Below, piece by piece: positions 8,123 through 17,697 of a stretch of 64,000 bases of DNA. Every line of letters starts with the position of its first letter. Positions within the stretch are counted from its first letter, which is position 1. The position numbers were made by a program, and so were the translations under genes. The notes beneath the pieces were generated by a model. It had not been told where the DNA came from and ran no database searches. It worked only from the letters and a program-made list of their open reading frames with translations. The stretch is from Thiodiazotropha sp050291245 (GTDB lineage: Bacteria; Pseudomonadota; Gammaproteobacteria; Chromatiales; Chromatiaceae): contig JBNKJP010000012.1 in assembly GCA_050291245.1 (NCBI GenBank), forward strand, positions 1 through 64,000, read 5' to 3'.

Positions 8123-9339
8123 AGGGCCACCAACGCATTGACTCCGAGAATCGCCACCAGAATCGACATCACCACACCGGCGATAATAAGACCCAGCACT
8201 AAAATCATCACCGGCTCGACCAGACTGAGTCCCCGTTTGATCAGGGTTTGCGTCTCCTGATCGAGAATGTCCGCGGTCTGCATCAGCATGCCCTCAAGCT
8301 GACCGGACTCCTCCCCAACCCGGATCATCTGCAGGGCGTATTCGGGAAATTGCGCATGCTCGATGAGGGGATCGGCCAACCGGTGTCCCGATTTCAGATT
8401 TGCGATCACCTGATCCATACTGTCGGCGATCACCCGATTGCTGATGGTCTCTTTGACGATAGCAACCGCCTTGAGCATGGGCACCCCGTTTTCCAGCAGG
8501 GTGCCCAGGGTGCGGCAGAACCGGGCCGCCTCCACCTGTTTGATGATCGGCCCAACCAGGGCGATTCCCAGCAGCCGTCCATGCCAACGCTTGGCGCGAA
8601 TGGGATCCCTGAGCTGCCATTTGAAATAGGCCATCAACAGAACCACCACCACGGCCAGCATCCAGCCATCGTTCTGCAACCAGTGAGCGGCCCCCATGGT
8701 AATGCGGGTCGAAAGCGGCAGGGTCTCCCCCATATCCACGAACAGATCCTGAAACTGAGGGATCACGTAGGTCAGCAGAATCAGGATCGAGGTGATCGCG
8801 ACAAACAGCAGAATCCCGGGATAGATCAGGGATGAGACCAGGGCGCTGCGGACCTCACGGGAGGTTTCGAGGTGCTGAGCCAGACGCGCCAGGACCTGTT
8901 CCAAAGCGCCCCCCGCTTCACCGGCGCGCACCATCTGAATGTAAAACGGGCTGAACAGGGAGTCCTCCCCGGCCAGAGAATCAGCAAAGGTCTGGCCCCC
9001 TTTTAGGCGCTCGCGGATACCACCGAGGTGTCGACTGAAGGGTGCCTCCGGTCCGGAGATGGCCATCAGAATCGATAACGCCGAATCGAGGGGTTGTCCG
9101 GCCTTCAACAGGGTGGCCAGCTCCCGGGTGAAAGAGGCAATCTGGGTGGCCGACACCCCACGGCGGCGAAAGCGCATTCGGGACCGGCTGCGCGGTGCGG
9201 TACGCAGAGCCTCGATGCGGATCGGCACCTGACCGTTGAGGTGGATCTGATCCACCACCTGCTCCTGATTGAGCGCCTCCAGGACACCTTCGACAATCTC
9301 ACCATCCGCGCCAACGGCCTTGTATTGAAACGCCGCCAT
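8119..9339 (-). CDS. gspF: Type II secretion inner-membrane platform protein GspF
   Basis: A 406-residue polytopic protein with two copies of the T2SSF domain: about residues 68-190, containing SFTRELATLLKAGQPLDSAL, and about 270-395, containing FCRTLGTLLENGVPML. Three membrane helices are visible near residues 170-195, 220-240 and 375-400. GspF is the core of the assembly platform that the ATPase GspE turns to extrude the pseudopilus. Length is normal. It follows gspE after a 30-base gap. Confidence 0.96.
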   Translation of the reverse strand: MAAFQYKAVGADGEIVEGVLEALNQEQVVDQIHLNGQVPIRIEALRTAPRSRSRMRFRRRGVSATQIASFTRELATLLKAGQPLDSALSILMAISGPEAPFSRHLGGIRERLKGGQTFADSLAGEDSLFSPFYIQMVRAGEAGGALEQVLARLAQHLETSREVRSALVSSLIYPGILLFVAITSILILLTYVIPQFQDLFVDMGETLPLSTRITMGAAHWLQNDGWMLAVVVVLLMAYFKWQLRDPIRAKRWHGRLLGIALVGPIIKQVEAARFCRTLGTLLENGVPMLKAVAIVKETISNRVIADSMDQVIANLKSGHRLADPLIEHAQFPEYALQMIRVGEESGQLEGMLMQTADILDQETQTLIKRGLSLVEPVMILVLGLIIAGVVMSILVAILGVNALVAL

Positions 9340-9369
9340 CTCAGTGCACCCCGTCGCTGATTTCGTACA

Positions 9370-11118
9370 CTAGCGTTCCTGAGTCACACGCAGGACTTCT
9401 TCCAGGGTGGTGACGCCCTGTACCACCTTGTACAGACCGTTTTCGTACATCGAGCGGGCGCCCTGGCGTTTGGCGCAGGCGGCGATCGCATGCTTGTCAC
9501 TGCCCTTGAGAATCAATTCCTGAAGCTCATCGCTCATCTCGATCATCTCCACAATAGCGCTGCGGCCACGGTATCCGCTGCCGCTGCAATGCTCGCAACC
9601 CACCGCCCGGTAGAGTTGCGGTGATGCGGTAATGCCTGCCAGCCGTTGGGCAATCGCCGCCGGTGGTCGGTAGGGTTGTTTGCAGTGCGTGCAGAGATTA
9701 CGTACCAGCCGCTGGGCAACCACTGCGTTGACCGTGGAGGTGAGCAGAAAGGGTTCGACACCCATGTCGATGAAGCGGGTAATACTGCCGGCGGCATCGT
9801 TGGTGTGCAGGGTGGAGAGCACCAGATGTCCCGTGAGGGCGGACTGTACCGCGATCTTTGCGGTTTCCCGGTCGCGGATCTCACCAATCATGATCACATC
9901 CGGATCCTGGCGCACGATGGAGCGCAAGGCTTCGCCGAAACCCAGTCCGATCCCGGGTTTCACCTGGATTTGATTCACCCCCTCGATGTTGTACTCAACC
10001 GGATCCTCCACGGTGAGGATTTTACGTTCCGGGCGGTTCAGGTAGTTCAGGGCGGCATACAGGGTGGTGGTCTTGCCGCTACCGGTGGGTCCGGTCACCA
10101 CCACGATGCCGTGAGGATTGTCCAGCGCCGCGAGGATTTTCTCTTCCAGATCCTTGTCAAAACCCAGGCCGCTGAAATTCAGTTCCAGTTCGTCCCGTTG
10201 TAGCAGCCGCAGCACCATGCTCTCGCCGTGCAGGGTCGGCACTGTGGAGACGCGCATATCCAGCGAGGAGCCGTGCACTCGAACCTTAAAACGCCCGTCC
10301 TGGGGCAGACGGCGTTCCGCGATATTCAGATTAGCCAGAATTTTGATGCGGGAGATCAGCGCCGGCGCCAGGCTCACACTGGGGTGTTCGGTTTCACGCA
10401 GCAGGCCATCGATGCGGTAGCGGATCTTGAGCACCTGCTCGAAGGGTTCGATATGGATATCCGAGGCCTTGGAGGCGACCGCGCGCTGGATGATCTGATT
10501 GACCATCTTGATCACCGGTGCTTCGCTGGCCAGCTCCTTGAGCTGTTCCACATCGTTGAGCAGCAGTTGGTGATCGACCCCCTCCGGATCGATCTCCGCA
10601 TCCTGTTTCTGCAGATCGCTGAAATGTTCCTGCAGGGTTTCGTCGATCTCCGAGGCGATCCCGGTAAGAATTCTCACCGGTTTTCCGCCGATCAGCTCCA
10701 GGGCGTCGATCACATAGTGATCGGTGGGATCCACCATGATCGCCAGGCTGTAGTCATCATGCTCGTCGAACACCACCAGACGATGCTGCTTGAGGAATTT
10801 CAGGGATATCCCATCGTTGAGATGGGCGACGTCGGGATAGGCCTTGCGTTCCACGAGGGGCACCTGGCACAGCTGCGCCAGGGCGCTGGCCAGATCCCGG
10901 TCCGAAATGAGTCCGAGCTGCAAGAGGATGGTTGAGAGCCGGTCATCACTCTGCTGGCTCTCCATGAGACGCACGGCGCGCTCGGCCTCGGCGCTGCCCA
11001 GGCGGCCGGAACCCACCAGGGCCAGGCTCAGGGGGTCCCGGGCATAGACCGGTTCGCTCACCTCACCGGTCGGTTGCGCCGTCGCAGCATCTTGTGGGGG
11101 CCGTGGTTGAGACTTCAT
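9370..11118 (-). CDS. gspE: Type II secretion ATPase GspE
   Basis: A 582-residue hexameric secretion ATPase that powers pseudopilus assembly at the cytoplasmic face. An N-terminal MshEN-like region is followed by the catalytic core: Walker A GPTGSGKT at residues 343-350, the Asp box around LTVEDPVEY, Walker B DPDVIMIGEIRD at about 405-416 and the His box STLHTNDA. The zinc motif uses Cys476, Cys479, Cys508 and Cys511. All key residues are present. It lies 21 bases downstream of gspD and upstream of gspF. Confidence 0.97.
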   Translation of the reverse strand: MKSQPRPPQDAATAQPTGEVSEPVYARDPLSLALVGSGRLGSAEAERAVRLMESQQSDDRLSTILLQLGLISDRDLASALAQLCQVPLVERKAYPDVAHLNDGISLKFLKQHRLVVFDEHDDYSLAIMVDPTDHYVIDALELIGGKPVRILTGIASEIDETLQEHFSDLQKQDAEIDPEGVDHQLLLNDVEQLKELASEAPVIKMVNQIIQRAVASKASDIHIEPFEQVLKIRYRIDGLLRETEHPSVSLAPALISRIKILANLNIAERRLPQDGRFKVRVHGSSLDMRVSTVPTLHGESMVLRLLQRDELELNFSGLGFDKDLEEKILAALDNPHGIVVVTGPTGSGKTTTLYAALNYLNRPERKILTVEDPVEYNIEGVNQIQVKPGIGLGFGEALRSIVRQDPDVIMIGEIRDRETAKIAVQSALTGHLVLSTLHTNDAAGSITRFIDMGVEPFLLTSTVNAVVAQRLVRNLCTHCKQPYRPPAAIAQRLAGITASPQLYRAVGCEHCSGSGYRGRSAIVEMIEMSDELQELILKGSDKHAIAACAKRQGARSMYENGLYKVVQGVTTLEEVLRVTQER

Positions 11119-11139
11119 GCATCTCCCGTCAGGGGTCGC

Positions 11140-13371
11140 TTACAACCGCCCCGTTTCCCTGGATTCGTTGAACTGCTTTTGCAGCAGAGTAGCATCCCGT
11201 ATGCGTTCACGAAGTTCCTGAGAGATCTCCAGGGCATCGTGTGGATTGCGTACCACTTTGGGGGTCAGGGTCACCAACAGTTCGGTGCGGCTGACGTCCT
11301 TGGTGGTGCTGCTGAAAAGCGTACCCAGCAGGGGGATATCCATCAATCCCGGGATACCCGCCTTGCCGTTCGAGGTGTTTTCCCGGATCAGCCCCCCCAG
11401 CACCACCGTCTGGCCATCATGGACGATAACCGTGCTTTCGATGGTGCGCTGGGAGATCGATACGTTACCCCCGCCCCCCACGGCCGGTGCGGACCCCGGA
11501 GTGCTCACCTCCTGGCTGACTTCGAGGGTCACCATACCCCCTTCATTGATTCGGGGGGTCACCTGCAACAGGGTACCGGTATCCCGGAACTGAACCTCTG
11601 AAACGATGGGTGCATTCGGATCGGTGGTGCTCTGGGACGAGCGGGTCACAATGGGAATCTGATCACCCACCCGGAAACTGGCGGTTTGATTGTCGATCAC
11701 CATGATCTGCGGCGCGGAGAGGAATTTCACCGAGGATTCGTTTTCCAGGATGTCGAAAAACGCCCGCAGCTCGTCCAGGCTATTGAACAGCCCCAGGGCA
11801 AAACCGTCGCCGCTGATCCCCGTCGGCAACGGGGTATCGAGCCCTCCCTGATAGGGACGCCCGCCACCGGTGCTGCCATTGAAGAACCAGCGCACACCGT
11901 AACTCAGGTTGTTACTCAGGGTGACCTCCGCGATGGTGGCCTCGATCATCACCTGTTTGGGCGCCACATCGAGACGACTGATGGTCGCCTTGATCTTCTG
12001 ATAATCCCGAGGGCTGGCCATCACCAGGATCGCATTGTTGTCCGCATCGGCGATGATAGTGGCGGTCGAGCCGCTGGAGGATGAAGCGGCTGCTTTGACT
12101 CCCTGAGTACCTCCGCCTGTCATGCCGCCACCGATCGCGGGTTGATCCTGGGTCAGGGTACTGGCCCGGTCCGCGTTGCTGGTGTTCAGATCGAGCCCGG
12201 TGGAGGTCGGTGAACGGACATTCGATCGCAACAGGGGGTCGGAACTGCTGAGCCCGGAACCGGCGCTCGGCGCCGCCACCTCGTTGCCGAAGATACTCTG
12301 CAGGATCGAGGCGATGTTCTCCGCCTTGCCGTTTTTCAGGTGATAGACGTAGAGACGCCGATCCGGGGATTGATCGCTGCCCTGATCGAACTGCCCGATC
12401 AGGCGACGGGCCTCTTCGATATACCGGGGTTGCGGACTGATGACCATCACCGCGCTAAGGCGCTCCACGGGAATCAGCTTGATCATCGAACCCATGGGGG
12501 ATGACTCGCCCTCCCCGAGCAGTTGGCGCAGCTCTTCTGTCAGGGTCTTGGCATCGGTGTATTTCAACGGGATCAAGCCAAAAGACATGCCGCTGAGCCA
12601 GTCCACATCGAACATCTTGACGGTCTGAAGCAGATTGTTGATCTTCTGGTAGGAACCGGAAAGGATGAGCAGATTGCGGCCCGAATCGACCCGGATCTGG
12701 TCTCCGCCCGCAGTGAAGGATTCGAGAATCTTCTTCATCTCCACCGCGGAGATATACTTCAGAGGCACCACCTGCACCCCCTGCCCCGCGCGCATGGGCA
12801 CACTGCCCTGCCCGACGGATGGCTTGAGGGTAATACCCTTGACTTCCCCGGCGGGCAGGATCTTGTACAGCGCACCATTGCGTACCAGGGCGGCGCCGTT
12901 CATCTGCAGGATGTTCTCTAGGATAGGTAACACCGCATCGATACTGACCGGGTAGGTGGTGTGGATGGTGACCTTGCCCTGCACCTTGTCATCGATCAGA
13001 TAGTTTTCGCCGAGGATCTCCTCGAACACGACCTTGACCACCTCGCGCAGATCCACGGCCTCGAAGTTCAGGGTGATGTCACCCTTGGCCGGCTGCTTAC
13101 CCGATTGGGCGGCACCTGCCGTATCGAGGAACTGCCCGCTGCCCTGGCGGACATAATACTCAGGCTCCTGGTGGGTTTCCTGGGACAGGACCAGCTCCTG
13201 ATCTTCGTCCTGACTGCGATCGGCAACCGGAGAATACGAGGGGGGAACAACCTGTTGGACAACCGGTTGGGTCACAGGATCATTCGTTGGCTGTTGCGCG
13301 CAGGCGCTCAGCAACGCCAGACCCATTGCGGCTAACGCGTTACCCAACCTGTGAATCAATCTGTTCCGCAT
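11140..13371 (-). CDS. gspD: Type II secretion outer-membrane secretin GspD
   Basis: A 743-residue secretin forming the outer-membrane channel. The signal peptide ends in a lipobox with Cys24 (LLSAC), so the protein is probably a lipoprotein and may reach the outer membrane without a pilotin. The N0 domain, three N1-N3 KH-like repeats (with a Gly/Ser-rich loop at about residues 390-440) and a C-terminal secretin domain follow. The secretin domain contains VGDQIPIVTR and VPLLG-like IPLLGTLF. It is the first gene of the operon, and a motif-rich upstream region lies at 13490-13530. Confidence 0.96.
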   Translation of the reverse strand: MRNRLIHRLGNALAAMGLALLSACAQQPTNDPVTQPVVQQVVPPSYSPVADRSQDEDQELVLSQETHQEPEYYVRQGSGQFLDTAGAAQSGKQPAKGDITLNFEAVDLREVVKVVFEEILGENYLIDDKVQGKVTIHTTYPVSIDAVLPILENILQMNGAALVRNGALYKILPAGEVKGITLKPSVGQGSVPMRAGQGVQVVPLKYISAVEMKKILESFTAGGDQIRVDSGRNLLILSGSYQKINNLLQTVKMFDVDWLSGMSFGLIPLKYTDAKTLTEELRQLLGEGESSPMGSMIKLIPVERLSAVMVISPQPRYIEEARRLIGQFDQGSDQSPDRRLYVYHLKNGKAENIASILQSIFGNEVAAPSAGSGLSSSDPLLRSNVRSPTSTGLDLNTSNADRASTLTQDQPAIGGGMTGGGTQGVKAAASSSSGSTATIIADADNNAILVMASPRDYQKIKATISRLDVAPKQVMIEATIAEVTLSNNLSYGVRWFFNGSTGGGRPYQGGLDTPLPTGISGDGFALGLFNSLDELRAFFDILENESSVKFLSAPQIMVIDNQTASFRVGDQIPIVTRSSQSTTDPNAPIVSEVQFRDTGTLLQVTPRINEGGMVTLEVSQEVSTPGSAPAVGGGGNVSISQRTIESTVIVHDGQTVVLGGLIRENTSNGKAGIPGLMDIPLLGTLFSSTTKDVSRTELLVTLTPKVVRNPHDALEISQELRERIRDATLLQKQFNESRETGRL

Positions 13372-13489
13372 CGATCATTCCCAAGAAAATGCCACTGTGC
13401 TGCCGGACCGGCAAGTATCAGGCAGCTACCTGATACTATCTCAGCAGATTTCCTGGTCGAGCGTGACCCCTCGGAGGGTGTATTTGCAC

Positions 13490-13530
13490 GTAGGGTAACC
13501 CCTTACCTTGGATGCATAAAAACCCTACCC
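13490..13530. promoter_or_regulatory. Candidate operator upstream of gspD
   Basis: This region contains GTAGGGTAACCCCTTACC, a near-palindrome, then 12 bases later AACCCTACCC. The 10-mer AAACCCTACC is shared with the perfect hairpin at 51620-51646. The site lies about 120-160 bases upstream of gspD, a normal promoter distance. Control by a NarL-type regulator is inferred from the TACC/GGTA character only. Confidence 0.4.
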
Positions 13531-13679
13531 TGATCTCTACTGTCCAGAACCTGGTTCCGATTCGGCTCAGTAACCGCCGAATTCCGCGCAGTCATTTGCC
13601 CTTGCCATCAGATAGTAGTTAAGGTCAAATAGATGGATTGACAGGGAATCTTCCGCCGAGGCAGATAGGAACAATTTTG

Positions 13680-14798
13680 ATGTTTAGTATTTTTCGTCTT
13701 CAGATAAATTTATGTCTCGATGTGATAGCAATTATATTATTTTCTTTCACCACCCCATCAATAGTCCACGCCGCACCAACATTTGGCAATCAATCTTCAA
13801 ATCTGAATGTTGATTGGGATTTTGACTTTGTCGAAACGTTCGACGGTTTACAGGATTGGGTGCGTACTGAAGGTTCTATCGGCAATACCGAAGACGTTTC
13901 AAAAATGCCCAAGCTTCTTAATGGTTCGGATTCGGCGTGGGGATACTATTCAATGTGGGGAGATGACCGGATACCTCCCGACAACTGGATCGGCTCGCAT
14001 GACTATGAACATAATTTAGTCTGGCGTGGCACGAAATCCGTCGCAATTGATATCGGCGATAGTGCTTATGGGCCCAGTCGATTTGGTCTATATATGGGCG
14101 AAGGCTATGATGAATTCTACTTATTCTTTATGGTAAATATTCCCAAAAATGAATTTCCGACATCTTGCATCACAGCAGAAGGCGCCCCCTCATCGTGTCA
14201 GGCTTCAGCCATAGGGGTATACACTCCAAATAAAACCTATGCATGGTACTCATCCTGGAAATTTACCACCTTTAACATGGACTGCCCATCTGCCATGTGT
14301 CCAGATAGAAACACCTATAGCGATTATTGGGCAATCTTGTCACATATCAAACAATACAATTACGGGAATGCACCCGGGATCACTTTGCAAGCAAGCCCGC
14401 GCGGATTTAACAATAGTGAGAATGAGTGGGCCTCCGATGGCGATATGAAGCTTGATCCTTATTTAGGAGACTGGTTTGGACTTGAATATCATGTCAGCAG
14501 ACGTGATGGCATAACCTACTGGGATATCTGGTTTTATGACAAAGAGGGAAATATGACGAAAGTTATGGATGACCAGCCCTTGGCAACACTCGAGGCTTCG
14601 CAGGGAAGACGCTGGAACCAGATCTTTTTTGGTGGAAACAACAGTGAGACCTATTCTTGGGGAGAGACCATGAAGTCAGCCTATTATATCGACGATGTGA
14701 TTGTTGACGACAAAAGGATAGGACCCAAATACTTTTCATTGATTGATACCAACGAAACGGCACGACCAAGACCACCAACTCAAGTTACTGCCGAATAA
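13680..14798 (+). CDS. Secreted protein of unknown function, possibly lectin-like fold
   Basis: The encoded protein has 372 residues from the ATG at 13680, chosen so that a clear signal peptide (ending around IVHA/AP) starts the protein. The mature part is rich in Trp, Tyr, Asp and Asn (DWDFDFVETFDG, SAWGYYSMWGDD, YYIDDVIVDD) and has several cysteines. This composition resembles extracellular beta-sandwich carbohydrate-binding or polysaccharide lyase-like proteins, but I recognise no catalytic motif. Codon use is markedly AT-richer than the flanking secretion operon, suggesting acquisition by transfer. It is a plausible substrate of the adjacent type II system because it is exported, soluble and next to gspD. 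Confidence 0.7.
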   Translation: MFSIFRLQINLCLDVIAIILFSFTTPSIVHAAPTFGNQSSNLNVDWDFDFVETFDGLQDWVRTEGSIGNTEDVSKMPKLLNGSDSAWGYYSMWGDDRIPPDNWIGSHDYEHNLVWRGTKSVAIDIGDSAYGPSRFGLYMGEGYDEFYLFFMVNIPKNEFPTSCITAEGAPSSCQASAIGVYTPNKTYAWYSSWKFTTFNMDCPSAMCPDRNTYSDYWAILSHIKQYNYGNAPGITLQASPRGFNNSENEWASDGDMKLDPYLGDWFGLEYHVSRRDGITYWDIWFYDKEGNMTKVMDDQPLATLEASQGRRWNQIFFGGNNSETYSWGETMKSAYYIDDVIVDDKRIGPKYFSLIDTNETARPRPPTQVTAE

Positions 14799-14998
14799 TT
14801 TGTAGGCCCAGTAAATAATACTCAGGATAAAACCCTATATAAGACGCGAATTCGACTCATAAGTGCATACCATGACCAAGTAGAAAAGGCAGTCAGTTGC
14901 CTGTGTCCACACGCTATTTCTTCAGCAAGAGATTCACGACATAGGGCCGCAATTCACCGGGTTGTTTGGAACCGCTCGACTGGACCGGACGCATCATT

Positions 14999-15084
14999 CG
15001 AGAAGCCGCCCTCTGCTGCGTTGTCCTGCTTGAAAAGGGCGCGCCATTCTCTGCGTAGGACGCCTTGCATAGGACGGCTTCTCG
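14999..15084. repeat. 86-bp inverted-repeat element
   Basis: Perfect 10-base ends CGAGAAGCCG and CGGCTTCTCG enclose a GC-rich core. It lies in the gap between the secreted orphan gene and the 3' end of the MocR regulator, and may be a small mobile element or a strong hairpin. The rest of 14799-15131 shows no supported gene. Confidence 0.6.
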
Positions 15085-15131
15085 GTACGCAGATTTCCTA
15101 AAGCAGTATAGGACACTACACTAGCATCTGT

Positions 15132-16598
15132 TTAACCAAGAATCGCTGCGATACGCTGTACTCCGGCATCGATCTCCTCCGATCCAAATGGCGCGAATCC
15201 ACACACTAAACCAGCGGTTGGTTTGGCGGCTATTCCGTAGCGGGATACCGGACAGACTGCGACCCCCTCCTTGAAGAGCGCATCGGCAACAGATTGATCG
15301 TCCGCACCATCGGGCAAATAGGCGACTGCGTCGAGACCTGCGGTGATTGCAGGCACCCTCAGACATCCGGCCAACTGGGAGGATACCGCCTCACGGAAAA
15401 ACTCGGCCCGTTCACTGTAGACCCCCCGCATACGCCGTATGTGGCGACCAAAATGCCCTTCGGCCATGAACTCATGCAACACAACTTGCGGCAACAGGGA
15501 AAGATGTCGACAGGTAACCGAAAGGGCCGCCCCAAAGGGGTCGACCAGCCACTCGGGGAGGACAGCGTAAGCTAGCCGCAATGAGGGAAAAAGCAGTTTG
15601 CTGAAAGTACCGACATAGATCACGTGACCGGATTCATCGAGGCTCTTCAGGGCCGCAAGCGGTCGGCCGGAATAACGGTATTCACTGTCGTAATCGTCTT
15701 CGATCACCACCGCACCCGCCTGCTCCGCCCAACGCAGCAACGCCAAACGCCGACTCAGCGCAAGCGGCATGCCCAACGGAGTGTGACGATTCGCGGTAAC
15801 ATAGGCCAATCTGGCAGCAGGCGCGCTCCGCGCACCAACAGCCACCTTCAACCCATGAGAATCGACAGGAATCGCCACCACCTTCGCCCCGTTACTCTCA
15901 AACACTCGATGCGCGCCAGGATACCCCGGATCCTCCATCCATACCTGATCACCCGGGTCCAGCAACAGTCGTGTACAGAGGTCGAGCGCCTGCTGCACAC
16001 TGCCCACAATCGCGATCTGCTCCGGATACGCATCGACGTGCATCGAGTAACGAAGACGATCGGCGATCACACGACGCAGAGGAAGATAACCCTTCTCCTC
16101 CCCGGCGCAGAGCAGTGTCCGCTGTGCGAGCCGCGCGCGCCGGGCAGCGATCCGATTCCACTGAGCAAAGGGAAAGAGCGCCAGATCTGGTTGGTGAGGC
16201 TGAAACACCTGCGCCGGAAACGCCCCTCCACCGCTGGTGAATGGGGTGCGAGCCAATACCTCACCACGTCGCGAAAGCCCGCTGCGAGGCGTGGCCGGAA
16301 TCTTGTCTTTGGCCTTGGGACCCGGCTCGGATGTCGGCAATGAACAGGCGACAAAGGTTCCCTGACCTACCCGGCTCACCAAATATCCCTCAGCGGCCAA
16401 CTGGGCGTAGACCTCCACCACTGTTCCTCTGGATAGTTTCTGCTGTCGTGCCAAATCGCGACTGGCCGGAAGCCGCGTTCCCCCGCGAAGCCGGCCATCG
16501 AGAATCGCGGAGCGAATCTCTGAAAACAGCCACGCCTGCCGCGAAGCACCTGCAGGTCTGGGCAAAATGGCAAGCACATTCTCCTCGGCCTGACGCAT
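15132..16598 (-). CDS. MocR-family (GntR/aminotransferase) transcriptional regulator
   Basis: A 488-residue regulator. I prefer the ATG at 16598 over a TTG at 16625 because the latter sits inside the likely operator. Residues about 20-85 form a GntR winged helix (LFSEIRSAILDGRL, LPASRDLARQQKLSRGTVVEVY). The rest is a fold-type I aminotransferase domain with the PLP lysine in GTFSKLLFPSLR and DDYDSEYRY upstream. Such proteins sense PLP or amino-compounds and usually control the divergent gene, here the thioredoxin-like gene at 16731. No catalytic transamination is expected. Confidence 0.93.
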   Translation of the reverse strand: MRQAEENVLAILPRPAGASRQAWLFSEIRSAILDGRLRGGTRLPASRDLARQQKLSRGTVVEVYAQLAAEGYLVSRVGQGTFVACSLPTSEPGPKAKDKIPATPRSGLSRRGEVLARTPFTSGGGAFPAQVFQPHQPDLALFPFAQWNRIAARRARLAQRTLLCAGEEKGYLPLRRVIADRLRYSMHVDAYPEQIAIVGSVQQALDLCTRLLLDPGDQVWMEDPGYPGAHRVFESNGAKVVAIPVDSHGLKVAVGARSAPAARLAYVTANRHTPLGMPLALSRRLALLRWAEQAGAVVIEDDYDSEYRYSGRPLAALKSLDESGHVIYVGTFSKLLFPSLRLAYAVLPEWLVDPFGAALSVTCRHLSLLPQVVLHEFMAEGHFGRHIRRMRGVYSERAEFFREAVSSQLAGCLRVPAITAGLDAVAYLPDGADDQSVADALFKEGVAVCPVSRYGIAAKPTAGLVCGFAPFGSEEIDAGVQRIAAILG

Positions 16599-16615
16599 CA
16601 CGGAATCCCTCTCAA

Positions 16616-16643
16616 ATTGGTCCAATCATTTTCACATAATTGG
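16616..16643. promoter_or_regulatory. Candidate MocR operator
   Basis: ATTGG-T-CCAAT is a perfect 5-base inverted repeat (16616-16626), followed by another ATTGG at 16639-16643, in the divergent promoter region. Repeated half-sites in this position are typical of MocR operators; binding is inferred. Confidence 0.4.
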
Positions 16644-16730
16644 CTCTGGAAATCATACCACTCAGGCATGACCATGGATTGGAAGGATTACGGATCCCAG
16701 GCATCGACACATTGACGGAGAAACGAAACG

Positions 16731-17663
16731 ATGAAACTCAGCATACTTGCCAAAGGGTTGTGCGCCGCCGCCCTGCAGACCTGCTCATTAGAGCCACAAG
16801 CAGGTAACCTACTACCTGAACCACAGGAAGCCCCGATACCGCTAATCACCGGCAAAAGCGTCTCGCTCTCCGATTACAAGGGAAAGAAGCCGGTATACCT
16901 CAAGTTCTGGGCAAGTTGGTGTCAACCCTGTCTCAAGGAGATGCCACACTTCGAGAATACCTATGAGATTTATGGTGAATCGATCGTTGTTATCGGCATC
17001 AACCTGGGGATCAACGAAACATCGAGTGACCTTAAACGGGTTAGAGAAGAATACGGCTTAACAATGCCCTTAGCGGTCGATAAAAGCGGCGATTTGGCCC
17101 AGGTATTCCGCCTGGTAGGCACTCCATATCATCTACTATTCGACAGACAGATGAATCTTGTACATCAAGGCCACGAAGCAAGCGAATCCCTGGATCGCAA
17201 AATTGATCTGCTCGTGAGCGACAGGACAGTGGAGCTGCTGGACTCAAGCCTCTTCTCTGAAACCGAACCCGATATTGAGCTGACACTCAACGACGGAAAA
17301 ACCCATGCACTGTTTTTCACATCGACCTGGTGCGATTGGTACCTCATGGAAAGCCGCCCAGCAGTTTCCCAGCGCTGCGTATTGGCGCAAAAGCGTGTCA
17401 ATCAGCTATCCGAAGAACACCCTGAGATCGAATGGCACGGTATTATTTCAAGGTTGTGGACCGAAAAGGAGGATTTGGCCGAATACAAAAAAAAGTACGC
17501 CATAGCCCATCCCATCGAGATCGATAAGAGCAATCGCCTGTTTCATCGTTATGGAGTCAGAGCGCTGCCACAGCTTGTACTGGTGCGAAACGGCAAAGAG
17601 ATTGCAAGACTACACGACTTTCACAGCAGGACGAAACTACCTGATTATCTGGAGAAACAATAG
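16731..17663 (+). CDS. Exported protein with two thioredoxin-like domains
   Basis: A 310-residue TlpA/ResA-like protein. A short hydrophobic N-terminus suggests export. Domain 1 (about residues 35-165) has the redox motif WCQPC in FWASWCQPCLKEMP. Domain 2 (about 175-305) keeps the fold but has WCDWYL, with a single cysteine and no redox pair, so it is probably a binding or structural domain. It is divergent from the MocR regulator and probably its target. The substrate is unknown. A thiol-disulfide role in the periplasm is inferred from the first domain. Confidence 0.85.
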   Translation: MKLSILAKGLCAAALQTCSLEPQAGNLLPEPQEAPIPLITGKSVSLSDYKGKKPVYLKFWASWCQPCLKEMPHFENTYEIYGESIVVIGINLGINETSSDLKRVREEYGLTMPLAVDKSGDLAQVFRLVGTPYHLLFDRQMNLVHQGHEASESLDRKIDLLVSDRTVELLDSSLFSETEPDIELTLNDGKTHALFFTSTWCDWYLMESRPAVSQRCVLAQKRVNQLSEEHPEIEWHGIISRLWTEKEDLAEYKKKYAIAHPIEIDKSNRLFHRYGVRALPQLVLVRNGKEIARLHDFHSRTKLPDYLEKQ

Positions 17664-17697
17664 GAACCGGAATCGAATATCCTCAGGAAGATATACC

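Noticed and set aside
14914..14994. 26-codon minus-strand frame ending YVVNLLLKK
   Set aside because: It reads like the tail of a lost gene, but it is too short to assign and no upstream part is present.
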